Shown: positions 1-8,888, counted from the first letter of the stretch. The stretch: 10,905 nucleotides of DNA from Isohypsibius dastychi (GCA_034696485.1 JAQIWT010001409.1:1-10905); one strand, 5' to 3'. The notes: generated from the letters alone by a model not told the origin. Numbers and translations are program-made.

Positions 1-936
1 AAATTTTTTATACTCTGAAGTGGAATACTTTGTAAGCTGGTGAATGCACCAGCGTCTATGATTATGTAACCTTTGTCTATTAAAAAGCTGACAGGGAAAA
101 AAGAAAAAAAATATTCGCTAAACGAAGCTGATCGAATTTCGGTACCAGTACGCGTAGTGGAAATGACTCCATTGCACTATTCGTAGTTATAAGATAAACG
201 ATGAGAATTATCTGGCTCGACAAAGTCAGCATATAGGGGCACAATGACCCGATATTACCGCTAGGTCACATTGTTATTGAGACAGAGAAGGACGGTCCAG
301 AAACGAGGAACCGGTGAACGTCGTTGGCTCTACTGACGCTACAACTGGCAGGACGTGTGGCAGTCTTCGACCAGTTCGCTTTTTGGGGGACCTCAGATTT
401 CTGGTGAATTAGAACCTTGCAATGCAATCATGCAATCGAAATTTTGTTTGAGCTCCAGTGCAATCTTAGCAGAAAACCACGTGTGCAGAAATTCGGCCAC
501 ACGGCTAGCTTATTATCATTAGTTTTCAGTAGCACAACCCAATACCGATATGACCTTAAAACTCACCAAAGGGATCATTATTACTGCAAGACTCAAGGAT
601 TTTATGATATCTGTTTAAAACATCAATAACAATGACACTGCGTTTTCAAAACGCCGAAAACATCACCTTGTGTTATATGGTTGTGAGCTTTTAGTAAGCT
701 TATCGATGTAACTCATCAATCTGCTCGTAAGCTTTGTATAAAATGCTTGGAGATCTCAACCAGGTCCACAGTGGTGATAAAAAGCGGTTCACACGTATCG
801 ACAACAGAGAGCGAAAGAGAAGAGACGCATGCTCTTTTGAAATTGCGATGGGCAGTGAGTACGACAAAAAGAATCTCAAAAACAAGATTGAACCAGAACC
901 TCTACAAACCAAGATATGCACTTCTTTTCTGCCTTG
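1..936. other. Intergenic region downstream of the apyrase gene, no gene seen
   Basis: This stretch lies 3' of the minus-strand apyrase gene. Short open frames exist (for example 417-629 plus) but they resemble no family I know, have no convincing splice partners and are the length expected by chance. The open frames at 734-1207 plus and 700-921 minus overlap the 3' end of the apyrase or its flank and look like shadows. No AATAAA or ATTAAA signal on the minus strand was found just past the apyrase stop, so the 3' end of that transcript cannot be placed. Confidence 0.6.
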
Positions 937-2366
937 TCATACAAATTCTATGCCCTCATATTTAAGTCCGTCTAATACTTCTTCCTCCACTAAAAGCACA
1001 GTGCCAGTCACAGTAAAAACAACAATACGCGTCGAAAACGTCTCGTCGATCTCCATTATCCTTAGGGCGATTATCACAGTGTCGTCAGTACCAGGTACGA
1101 ATCGGGCAGCCGAGAACCCAAAAAGCGGGTTATGTTCTCCAATGGTCATATTGGAGAACTGGGTGAAATTTTCGTTGATGGTTATCATCAGGTTGGAGCA
1201 TGTGTAGGGATGGCGTTCTTCGGTGTAATTTTGTGGGCTGATTTGTCTGGGCAGGAAATACCAGGTCTTCCGCACTTCGGACCACAATACCGCTTCCGTC
1301 ATTATGTAACCTGGTGGTGAGATTCCGAGGTGACGCTCAATTGCTGCCCATTTTGGATTCCAGTCAACATGCTCAACAAGACCGTCTTTTGATACTTTTT
1401 TCACCTGAAAAATTTACATCTCGAATCAGACTCTTACAGACTCTTTCAGATTCTTACCCATCGATGCGGCGCTCCGACAGATGGTCCGTCAATGTGAGGT
1501 GTCTTAATATCTGCGCTGTGGCTTCCTATGTACAGATGATCGTCCTTGACCAATGACCATTCGCACTTGAAGCCTACCATAACAAACAAACTGAAATGCT
1601 TTGAAATCCAGTACGCCAGAGAGCGCGATAATCCACAGATCACAGAATCTTAGGCGATATCGAAGCGAGAACCTTTAACTTGAATTTGAATTCTGGAGTT
1701 TTCCACAGAATGATTCATTTTTAAAACGCAGCCATCGTATCACATTGAAGCAGCAATTCTCGTGAAAGTGGTGAGACTGATGAAATACAATATCTCACCT
1801 TTTTGGCGCATTCCGTTTCCGTCAGCCAAAATGACCCATGGAACCGCCATGTTATCAACAATCTGGAATATAATCCCAGTCCGGTCTTCGCAAGCGTACA
1901 ATTTTCCATTAAAAACAGAAATGGTAGACAACTCCATTCCACGATTCCCAAATGCGAAAGATGAGAATATTGGCCGTCCTGCTTCAGAGCGTTCGGTTCC
2001 TGGAGCTTCGTCTTCCACCATATTGCTGCTGACCAAATTGGTATCCCACGTGATTGCCGCACTAACCCAGTCTTTTTTGATGGTCAGACTTCCCAATTTC
2101 AAATAGCTGATCCAAGTTGCATGTTCCACGCCATGCTTTGACTGGGTGTCTTGATCAGAAATAATTGCGATCCTGAACTCGACTGTCCCATCTGAATTTG
2201 TCACTGGACTTGTCAATGGATACGTGGAATCATATTGCGATTTTATAGCAGGAGATGGAGGAATGGCATCTTTGAAGGGAACCATTGGTCTAGCTGGACG
2301 ATTCAACAGTGGTGAGCCATGAGCGAAAATGGCCAAAGCCAGAAACCAACAAAAAAGCTGAAGCAT
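937..2366 (-). CDS. CANT1: Secreted calcium-activated nucleotidase (CANT1-family apyrase), 3 exons
   Basis: Joined exons on the minus strand are 2366-1799, 1573-1458 and 1404-937, giving 383 aa (human CANT1 is 401). Introns are 225 and 53 bp with AAG|GTGAGA/TAG and TGG|GTAAGA/CAG borders, and phases match. Members of this family hydrolyse extracellular nucleoside di- and triphosphates in a Ca2+-dependent way using a five-bladed beta-propeller. Residues 1-18 form a signal peptide, so the product is secretory. Family motifs are all present: IISDQDT (69-74), TWISYLK (84-90), GMELS (143-147), VFNGKLY (151-157), DRTGIIF (161-167), VPWVILADG (175-183), FKCEW (191-195), PPGYIMTE (258-265), FFLP-like WYFLPR, GFSAARF (325-331) and the C-terminal KYEGIEF. 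Residues matching human Ca2+ ligands (Ser168, Glu215, Glu284, Ser345, Glu396) are S147, E194, E265, S326 and E378. Thr148 replaces human Asp169. About 20 extra residues (roughly 117-140) precede GMELS. Three N-glycosylation sequons (NYT, NFT, NMT) sit in exon 3. The family call is very secure; activity is inferred. Confidence 0.95.
1427..1456. repeat. Three tandem 10-bp units inside apyrase intron 2
   Basis: On the plus strand three consecutive 10-mers read CAGACTCTTA, CAGACTCTTT and CAGATTCTTA. They fill the 5' half of the 53-bp intron 2 of the minus-strand apyrase, right against its splice donor. On the transcribed strand the repeat gives GTAAGAATCT at the real donor and a second donor-like GTAAGAGTCT 20 bp further in. 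Confidence 0.8.
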
Positions 2367-2477
2367 GGCTGATTTGGTGAAATGGCGTGCAGGACCTTGA
2401 AATCAAGTGAAAGTACCGATGAAAGTGCTGATGCTGACGAACAGAATTGTGCAGAGTAGGATTTCTAACCTGACCGC

Positions 2478-2483
2478 TTTATA
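2478..2483 (-). promoter_or_regulatory. Candidate TATA box for the apyrase gene
   Basis: The minus strand reads GCTATAAAGCGG here, a clean TATAAA about 112 bp upstream of the apyrase ATG. A start site about 30 bp downstream would leave a 5' leader of roughly 85 nt without needing an extra exon. No transcript evidence is available, so this is a motif call only. Confidence 0.35.
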
Positions 2484-3069
2484 GCGCCAAGTTCCAAAAA
2501 CGTGATTTCCGCGATAACATCTCTTGACTCGGGAAGTGGAGCAGCGACATGCAAAACGATTTTCGCACTTAAGAAAAGGCTAGTGTCTTCCTTGAGTGGT
2601 CAGAAAAGGGGAAAGATATGAGAGTTTTAAGAAATGCAGTTTCTTCAGCAAGCATTCTTTTGATCGTTAGTCAAACCACACAAGCAGTATGGTCCAACCA
2701 GACTTCGGAATGGATGAACTGATTGTCCAATGATATCGCACGTTGGAATCTGCCTGCCTCTGCTTGCCTTTGTGCTTCTACTCAGACATAATGCAGTTGG
2801 TTGTTTACGCTTGCACGACGATGGCGATGGACAGTCTGCTCAATGGCTTTTCGCGGAAGAGACGGTGTAATGAGTAACAGTTTGTTTGGAAATGCGGAAG
2901 TGGGCTTGTGTAATCAGGTGGATCGGTTAAATTGTATGCATTTCTGCTTTGTTTCTTCCCCGTGTGTAACGAACATTTTCCACACTACTAGAGCATGGAC
3001 TGTTGATCTGCCAATCTTATGAACACCCACTACAGATACACTTTTTCCCTATCCATGAGATTGGTCAGA

Positions 3070-3077
3070 TATATAAA
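3070..3077 (+). promoter_or_regulatory. TATA-like motif of unknown use
   Basis: The sequence TATATAAAG reads on the plus strand from 3070. It lies about 1.2 kb upstream of the ENPP ATG, so it could serve that gene only if there were a long leader or an undetected 5' exon. It ends about 20 bp before the fold-back element. A chance match in AT-rich sequence is equally likely. Confidence 0.12.
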
Positions 3078-3096
3078 GATAGATACGTTGTAAATG

Positions 3097-3247
3097 GATA
3101 CCGTACTACCCGAAATACTGTAGTAGACCGGGTTTTTATTCCTTCGAAGCTACTTTTCCAAAATGTCACGTGACGAAAAAGGACGTTTTGGGGGGGGGGG
3201 CTTCGGGATTCTATTACGGGGCTCTTTATTTCGGGCAATATGGTATC
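3097..3247. mobile_element. MITE-like fold-back element, 151 bp
   Basis: The ends are inverted repeats of 21 bp: 3097-3117 and 3227-3247 match at 18 of 21 positions when one is reverse-complemented. The left end begins GATACCGTAC and the right end finishes AATATGGTATC. The interior has no coding capacity and carries an 11-G run at 3190-3200. A partial copy of the right half lies at 8982-9038, showing that this is a repeat family. No clear target-site duplication is visible beside the ends, so the true borders and the transposon class are open. Confidence 0.6.
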
Positions 3248-4259
3248 TTGAATTTGCTCAGAGTCAAAAAACAAACAAGGTTGAAGGTTGAGTGTCAAGT
3301 ACTTGTCCGCAATTCCTCGTAAGTCATCTGGGAGCAGAGAATGCTCTACCGCTGCTCATACGAGGTACAGAAACAGAAGTGGTAGCGCACTTCTAACAGG
3401 ATACCGTTATGGGTACGACTTGGTCCTGGTGACCTTTCGTGCAAAGTACTACAAATGCTATGGCTGGAAGAAGGAGCTGACATGTCCCACGTAACCAATC
3501 GTGGGAACACGATACAGTAGCTTGAAAAGTTCATCCCGTGTCAACGAGCATCCAAATATGGTACAACACACGGGTGGCAGAGCAAAAGAATAACTTTTGG
3601 TGGAAAAATTAGGGAACCTGGAGACCATGCCCTTGTGTAGTTTGTTTCTCAACGCTCTGTGCTGTGTAGGGAGCATAAGTTAGAGATTGCAGTTTTGCCT
3701 GCACTACCGTTCCAGAAACGGTCCATCTGGAGATCGGTATGTGTTTTGGTGAATAATTTAGCCAGGGGTGTGAGCTCGGACAAGGTTGTAGCGCGTGTAC
3801 AATGTGAGATAATAGCTGCACTGAAAGTTTGTCTTCATTATCGCCTGTACTGTTTCTCCAACAGACGCTTACCATAGTGTTATGCAGATGTTGTTTTGTC
3901 GATTATTGAATGCAAAATCGAGGTGTTGCCCCATGGCATATGTACCTTTACGCGCAAGACATACTCGAAGTGTAGGGCAATTATGATTCCGGTGTAACAA
4001 GATGAATCAGCAAAATTTAATTTGTCGTTTCAAGGGTCATTCGCGGTAAACAACCAACAGCTAAGCATAATAATCTGCATTCTTCCCTTCAAGTGTTCAC
4101 GGCTGGTTGACTGAACCTGGTTATGCGTCAATATCTTAATCTGCAAAACCAAGTAACGTTCGTGCAGAATGCTTGACACCAGAACTTTCCAAACTTCGGA
4201 CATCGGTTTTCGTTAAATTTTCTTTCTCGTAAAAAACTCCTACCACAAGACGCCATACA

Positions 4260-7200
4260 ATGTCGTTCTCGTCGGAAGCGCTTTTCGCCGAATCGATGCT
4301 GGAAAACCTTCGAAGAAAATCCGAGGAAATCGAAAGGGTACGAAATCACATTCATCATCCCAAAGCTTCAAACCCACCCTATTGTAAATCGAATTTTAAA
4401 AATGTAATTGCAGCAGACGATCTTGTTTTAGATAACTCTCAAAAAAAGAAGGTTATTTTGGGGTTTCATCGGTTGTACGAGTTGCTTGGCCTTCTTTCTG
4501 ATCGGATTCTTCGGCGGACTGTTTGTCCCTCGAAAACCCATACAAAGCGGGATTTCAGCTTCCTTAACTCGAAAGTGGATCGACGAGCCATGCACCATCC
4601 CGGATCTCGGTCGATGTCCAGACAGGTACTCCGCAATTTTCCACCTGCGCAGTAGCTTCAAGTAACACGCGGCTTCCAGCTACGACAAACTAAACCCACC
4701 CTTGTTGGTGATCTCCTTCGACGGATTCCGCGCTGAGTATTTATCGCGCAACATAACCCGTGCGATGGAGAAGGTGCGCAAGTGCGGTGTCCAAGCGGAA
4801 TCTCTTCGGCCCACATACCCCTCCATCACATTCCCCAACCACTATAGCATTGCAACTGGGCTGAATGCTGAGTCTCATGGGATTGTCGATAAAGTGTTCT
4901 ATGACCCAAGCTCAAACCGAAGTTTCAACTCAAAGTCTGAAACTGACGCTCAAGAGTCCATTTGGTGGAAGGGGGAACCAATATGGGTCACCGCGCGAAA
5001 ACACGGCAAACGTGCGCACAACTACTTCTGGGTTGGAAGCGAGGTAGATTTTTGTCATGAAATTTTGGAATCTGAGTTCTGAGGGGTGTCACAGGCAGAA
5101 ATCCATGGATACCGGCCGAATGAGTATCGGATCTACAACGAGAGCGACACCTTCGAGCATCGAGTTGACACGGTGCTATCCTGGCTCTCAGCGCCGCTGT
5201 CAGAACGACCCGGCATCACCATGCTGTATTTCGACGAACCCGATACCGCCAGTAAGTGTCATCTGTTACAAACCATTTTCGTTTGAGTAAAACTCTGATC
5301 ATACAGCTGCCCATCATCGGACTCACTCGATTTATCTGAACAACGCCATCAGAAGGGTTGACACTGCCCTCGAAAGGCTTATGCAAGGACTCCATGAAAA
5401 TAACATGTTAGACTGCGTGAACATCATAGTGTTGTCGGATCATGGAATGACCGACCTGAAATGCGATGAACATATCGATCTGGAAACGTTATTGAAACGG
5501 GGGACTCCGAAGAAAGACATCACAACAAACGACTTCATATTCACTGGAGTAAGTTTAGCTGAACACGTTCTTCATTCATTCTTGATTCTCAATCCTACAG
5601 GGCACCCAAGGCAGGTTGAGTTTAACTACAAGCACAAAGGTTACGGTTGATGACCTTTTTGGGTTCTTGACCAAGTGCGACGCAACCCGAAACGCAGGCA
5701 AGGATTCTCAGTCGTATCAAGTCTACAAAAAAGAGACGTTACCAAGAAGATTGCATTATTCAAACTCAGACCGTCTGGACCCCATAGTGATCACCATGAA
5801 CGAAGGGGTCCAGTTTTCGGTCGATAAAAACTCAGAGCAAAACTGCGTTGGCGCTGGGCATGGTTATGACAACCTATATCCGGATATGCAGGGGATATTT
5901 CTAGCACATGGGCCATCATTTAAAACTGAATCAAAAGTGGAGCCGTTCCAGAACATCGAAATCTACAACCTGATGTGTGACCTCTTGGGAATCTCTCCTG
6001 CACCGAATAATGGAACTGCACACAGTCTGGATGGTTTGCTGCGTCTGCCAAAAGCTGTTTCAAATACCAAGTTTCATCGCGTTGAAAAAGCAGAATTCCC
6101 GGAATCGCGAACTGGGAGTGTTGGGGGAAGTGGTTATTGTTCACCAAAATGTCCCAAGGTACGACATAGTTGATTACAATATGACGTTACAATTCATTGC
6201 ATATCATCTATTTCAGACATCCAGACTTTCTACCGCTGAAAATCTCGGCCTGAATATGTCAAGGGCACTCGTTGATATTCTCGAGCAAGCTATAGCCCCT
6301 CGCGGTGTCCCGCAAATCCCAGCAGATCTGAACGCATTGTTATTTGTTAATCGAGATTCGCTGCTTGTGTATAGCCGGACTGCAAAGATTCCGGTCTGGT
6401 CAAGTTTTATCCTACAACCGAACACCACAGTTAGTAAGCTGACGTTGCGTCTGAACGCTGGTCTTAACAAATTTGCAGTTCCAGTTGGCGTATACGGCGG
6501 ATGACTCCGCTGACTGCATCCGTCGTGACCCGCGAATAGAGATGTTACAGACGCTGACATGTAGCGATTTCCAAGATGGCACCGACATCACACCGTCTTT
6601 TCTTGTTCCTCCAGGTTCGACTTGTTCAGACAGCTTTACGGCAAACCTTTTAGGCGTTTTTGTGCAGAGATGCTAGATCCCAGCACCCAGAGCGATGTTT
6701 CAACAACAGTGAACTTGATTCCTATGTACAAAGCATTCAAAAACGGGACTTGGAAGACATTCTGGAACATGCTCACGAAATGGGCTGACGTCGTTGAGAA
6801 GATTGACGTTCAGGTTGGACCGGTTTTTGACAGCATCGCACCCTACGGACTCGTGGACCCGACATCCCAGTTTAGGTAAGTGAGCCGCTATGAACCATAG
6901 AAGGGTGATCACTGCTCAGATGTTTTATCCAGAAAAGATATCAGAAACCCCAAACTGCTGATACCTTCGCATTTCTATGCCGTAGTCACTAGTAACAACA
7001 ACCTTTCCTTATGCCTGTCTGAACCATGTGTGCCTGACGTCATGGCATTTATTCTTCCACATGAAATGACAGTTGATTTCACTTGTCAGGTAAGCACTGC
7101 GGCTACTGAGGACATTACTTGTTCATGAATGCTCGTCTCGATCACTGTTTGATTTGTTTGATTGGTTTTCCACAGGATGACATGACATATCTTCTCACTC

Positions 7201-7331
7201 ACTCAGCTCGAGTCAAAGATGTGGAGCTCGTAACTGGATTAAAGTTTTTTACGAGATCGCCGCCTGAAGAAAGAATCAGGCTTCTCACACGCTTGCCCAC
7301 AAAGTTGTGGCATTTACCACATGGTTTGTGA
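4260..7331 (+). CDS. Type II membrane ectonucleotide pyrophosphatase/phosphodiesterase (ENPP1-3 type), 11 exons
   Basis: Exons: 4260-4337, 4432-4625, 4680-5043, 5095-5251, 5307-5548, 5601-6158, 6217-6429, 6479-6614, 6668-6875, 6933-7089, 7176-7331, giving 820 aa. Phases agree at every junction. The ATG follows an in-frame TAA at 4230-4232. ENPPs cleave extracellular nucleotide phosphodiester or pyrophosphate bonds with two zinc ions. Residues 1-33 would be cytoplasmic and end in KKRR; 34-58 form one membrane anchor. The catalytic domain (about 92-505) has VISFDGF (D105), ITFPNHY (nucleophile T141), YFDEPD (D262), LSDHGM (D309, H310), GHGY (H432) and IFLAHGPSF (444-452). The nuclease-like domain (about 560-815) has IPVWSSF, NLIPMYKAF, LIPSHFYAV and VKDVELVTGLKFF. 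Oddities: no somatomedin-B domains between anchor and catalytic domain; K162 stands where ENPPs have a phosphate-binding Asn; A266 stands at the usual zinc-ligand His, with H267 next to it; and the EF-hand-like loop after FD702 is degenerate. The family is secure, the exact paralogue is not. Confidence 0.93.
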
Positions 7332-7701
7332 GACATTGATTGGTTTGCCATGAGCTGAGATAAACTGAGATACCCGTGTAATTGATGTTGCGTGTGTACA
7401 TTTTACTCATCGCTTAATTGTTCTGTGATGCCTTGCAGCAATCCCGCAATTCGCATGTGGTTTTAGCGCACAAGATCAAAACATCTCCCTACCATAGAAG
7501 AAAATTATGCGAATGCCAGTTTATTCAACAGCTGTTATCAAGAATTGTTTTTCATTATTCGCTCGTTCGTTCGTCCGCCGTAATATTGCAAGTTAAGCTA
7601 ATTCTACAGGACGGTCGACATGAAATGTATTTAAGAATTCAGTTTGTCTGTTGACGAATATCGCGGTCACAGTTTGGTCGACATTTTCGGTATCGTGTCC
7701 A
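7332..7701. other. Short spacer between ENPP and the serine protease homologue
   Basis: These 370 bp contain no recognisable gene. They must hold the ENPP 3' end and the start region of the next gene. No canonical AATAAA was seen. Acceptor-like TTGCAG (7435-7440) and CTACAG (7605-7610) could mark an untranslated 5' exon or a trans-splice site of the downstream gene, but nothing decides this. A small CGTT-type run sits near 7562-7575. Confidence 0.5.
7628..7635 (+). promoter_or_regulatory. Weak TATA-like motif before the protease homologue
   Basis: TATTTAAG lies 67 bp upstream of the ATG at 7702, a spacing that would give a leader of about 40 nt. The match is weak and there is no other promoter evidence. 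Confidence 0.18.
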
Positions 7702-8888
7702 ATGAAACCCTCCCTGTTCACTTCCATCTTGTTCTCCGCTGGATTGATTATACACAGGGCAAGTGCCGCAAAAGTTTCCTATGGCGGATCTGCCTTACGT
7801 GAGTCGTTGCTATTTCATTTGCTGGTTGAACGCCGCGGAACGTCAACTGAACGATTCTGAGTTCTAATACAATGACTGCTCTCTAGCATCATGTGGCGTC
7901 CCAGCGATCCCACCTTTGCTGGACTCCTCAACCTTGAAGATCATCGGTGGAATCGAAGCCATTCCAAATAGTTGGCCCTGGCAAGCGGCCGTGTTCGTCG
8001 GTCGAGGGTTCTGTGGAGGAACCATAGTCAGTAATTTCACTATACGTAAGCCTGAAGAAAACTAAATGTCTCATTTCCAGTTAACGGATCGATGGGTGCT
8101 GACCGCCGCGCAGTGTTGTCCAGGAAACGACAGCATTACGGCTATAACACGTCTTGGGACTGGAGCACATGCTCTCGCAACTAGCGTTAACTACACCGTT
8201 GGCCAACGAGTGACCCATCCTCGGTGGGATCCAACGTCGGTTCCATTCGACTTTTGCCTCCTACAAACATCAACTGTGCGCATTGGCTATCAACTAACAC
8301 AATCAGGAATAGTCACAAGAGTTTTTACATTTTACAGCCAATCCAGTTCAACGACAGAGTAAGCCCAGCATGCTTGCCGAAATCGTATGAGCCACTTGAA
8401 GCTGCTGGAACACGTTGTTATATTACCGGTTGGGGGTCACGGGAGGTCAACGGCAGTGCATCGCGTGAGGCATTGGTCCAGGCATCGGTTGGCATCGTTG
8501 ATCGCACTGTTTGCAACTCTTCGGAAATATACGACGGGCTAGTCACAGAACAAATGATCTGCGCCGGACAAGCTGGTCGAGATGCGTGAGTTGGCGACAC
8601 TGTATTCTTCAAATTTCATCAGAGGTTGCATTTTGAGCTCCAACAGATGCGAGGGTGATACCGGTGGACCGCTTGTCTGCCAAGATGCGGCCACGCATGT
8701 ATGGACCGTTGTTGGTCTCACCTCCGCTGGAGGGTAAGATATATCAGATTCACCATAGTGAATCGCTGGAGTGTCATTTGATTGTTTGTTCCAGCAACTG
8801 CGCCGCTACCACCCCTGTGATATTCTCACGCATATCGATTGCCCTGGATTTTATCTCTTCAACAATTAACCAAAATGCTGGACACTAG
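7702..8888 (+). CDS. Secreted trypsin-fold (S1) serine protease homologue, predicted inactive, 6 exons
   Basis: Exons: 7702-7798, 7887-8026, 8081-8275, 8338-8585, 8647-8733, 8795-8888, giving 286 aa. Introns are 54-88 bp and all junction phases agree; the donor at 8276 (GTGCGC) is the weakest. Residues 1-22 form a signal peptide. A short propeptide with C35 leads to a trypsin-like activation site K50-IIGG. The fold is plain from PWQAAV, FCGGTI, DRWVLTAA, VSPACLP, YITGWG, MICAG and GDTGGPLVC. The catalytic triad is broken: Q90 replaces His57 and T232 replaces Ser195, while D136 (Asp102) remains. D226 (Asp189) is trypsin-like, but V264 replaces Gly226 and A254 replaces Trp215, which should narrow or reshape the specificity pocket. 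All ten usual disulphide cysteines are present plus two more, C92 and C138, beside the two triad positions. Such homologues usually act as cofactors, decoys or binding proteins; the role here is unknown. Confidence 0.93.

Larger units (their letters stand above)
2367..4259. other. Intergenic interval between divergent apyrase and ENPP genes
   Basis: No open frame here resembles a protein family I recognise. Frames such as 2801-3022 plus and 3458-3676 or 3609-3875 minus are short and have no supporting motifs or splice partners. The interval should contain the start regions of both flanking genes, since these are transcribed away from each other. A TATA motif belongs to the apyrase side, another TATA-like sequence lies near 3070, and a fold-back repeat occupies 3097-3247. 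An in-frame TAA at 4230-4232 bounds the ENPP reading frame on its upstream side. Confidence 0.55.

Noticed and set aside
417-629. 70-aa plus-strand open frame
   Set aside because: Short, no homology recognised, no promoter or splice support.
734-1207. 157-aa plus-strand open frame
   Set aside because: It is largely antisense to apyrase exon 3 (937-1404), whose product matches the CANT1 C-terminus motif by motif.
1740-1798. Extension of apyrase exon 1 to a stop near 1740
   Set aside because: The added residues do not fit the family. An AAG|GTGAGA donor at 1799/1798 joins in phase to FKCEW in exon 2, as in CANT1.
3288-3877. Overlapping open frames on both strands upstream of the ENPP
   Set aside because: None resembles a transposon protein or any other family, and several mutually overlapping frames of 60-90 codons are expected by chance.
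4260-4655. A 131-aa unspliced protein from the same ATG as the ENPP
   Set aside because: Only the first 26 codons are exon 1. The rest reads through intron 1 and then runs out of frame over exon 2, whose true frame gives KKRR plus a clear membrane segment.
7418-7654. 78-aa plus-strand open frame between ENPP and the protease homologue
   Set aside because: No domain, signal or splice partner; it lies in the short intergenic spacer.
8276-8362. Continuation of protease-homologue exon 3 into a stop at 8362
   Set aside because: The added residues break the S1 fold, while splicing 8275 to 8338 restores the standard PIQFND-VSPACLP segment in phase.
8081-8733. Sequencing or assembly error as the cause of the Gln/Thr replacements
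   Set aside because: Two separate catalytic codons are changed in different exons while frame, splice sites and every other motif are intact, which errors would not readily produce. Raw reads would still settle it.
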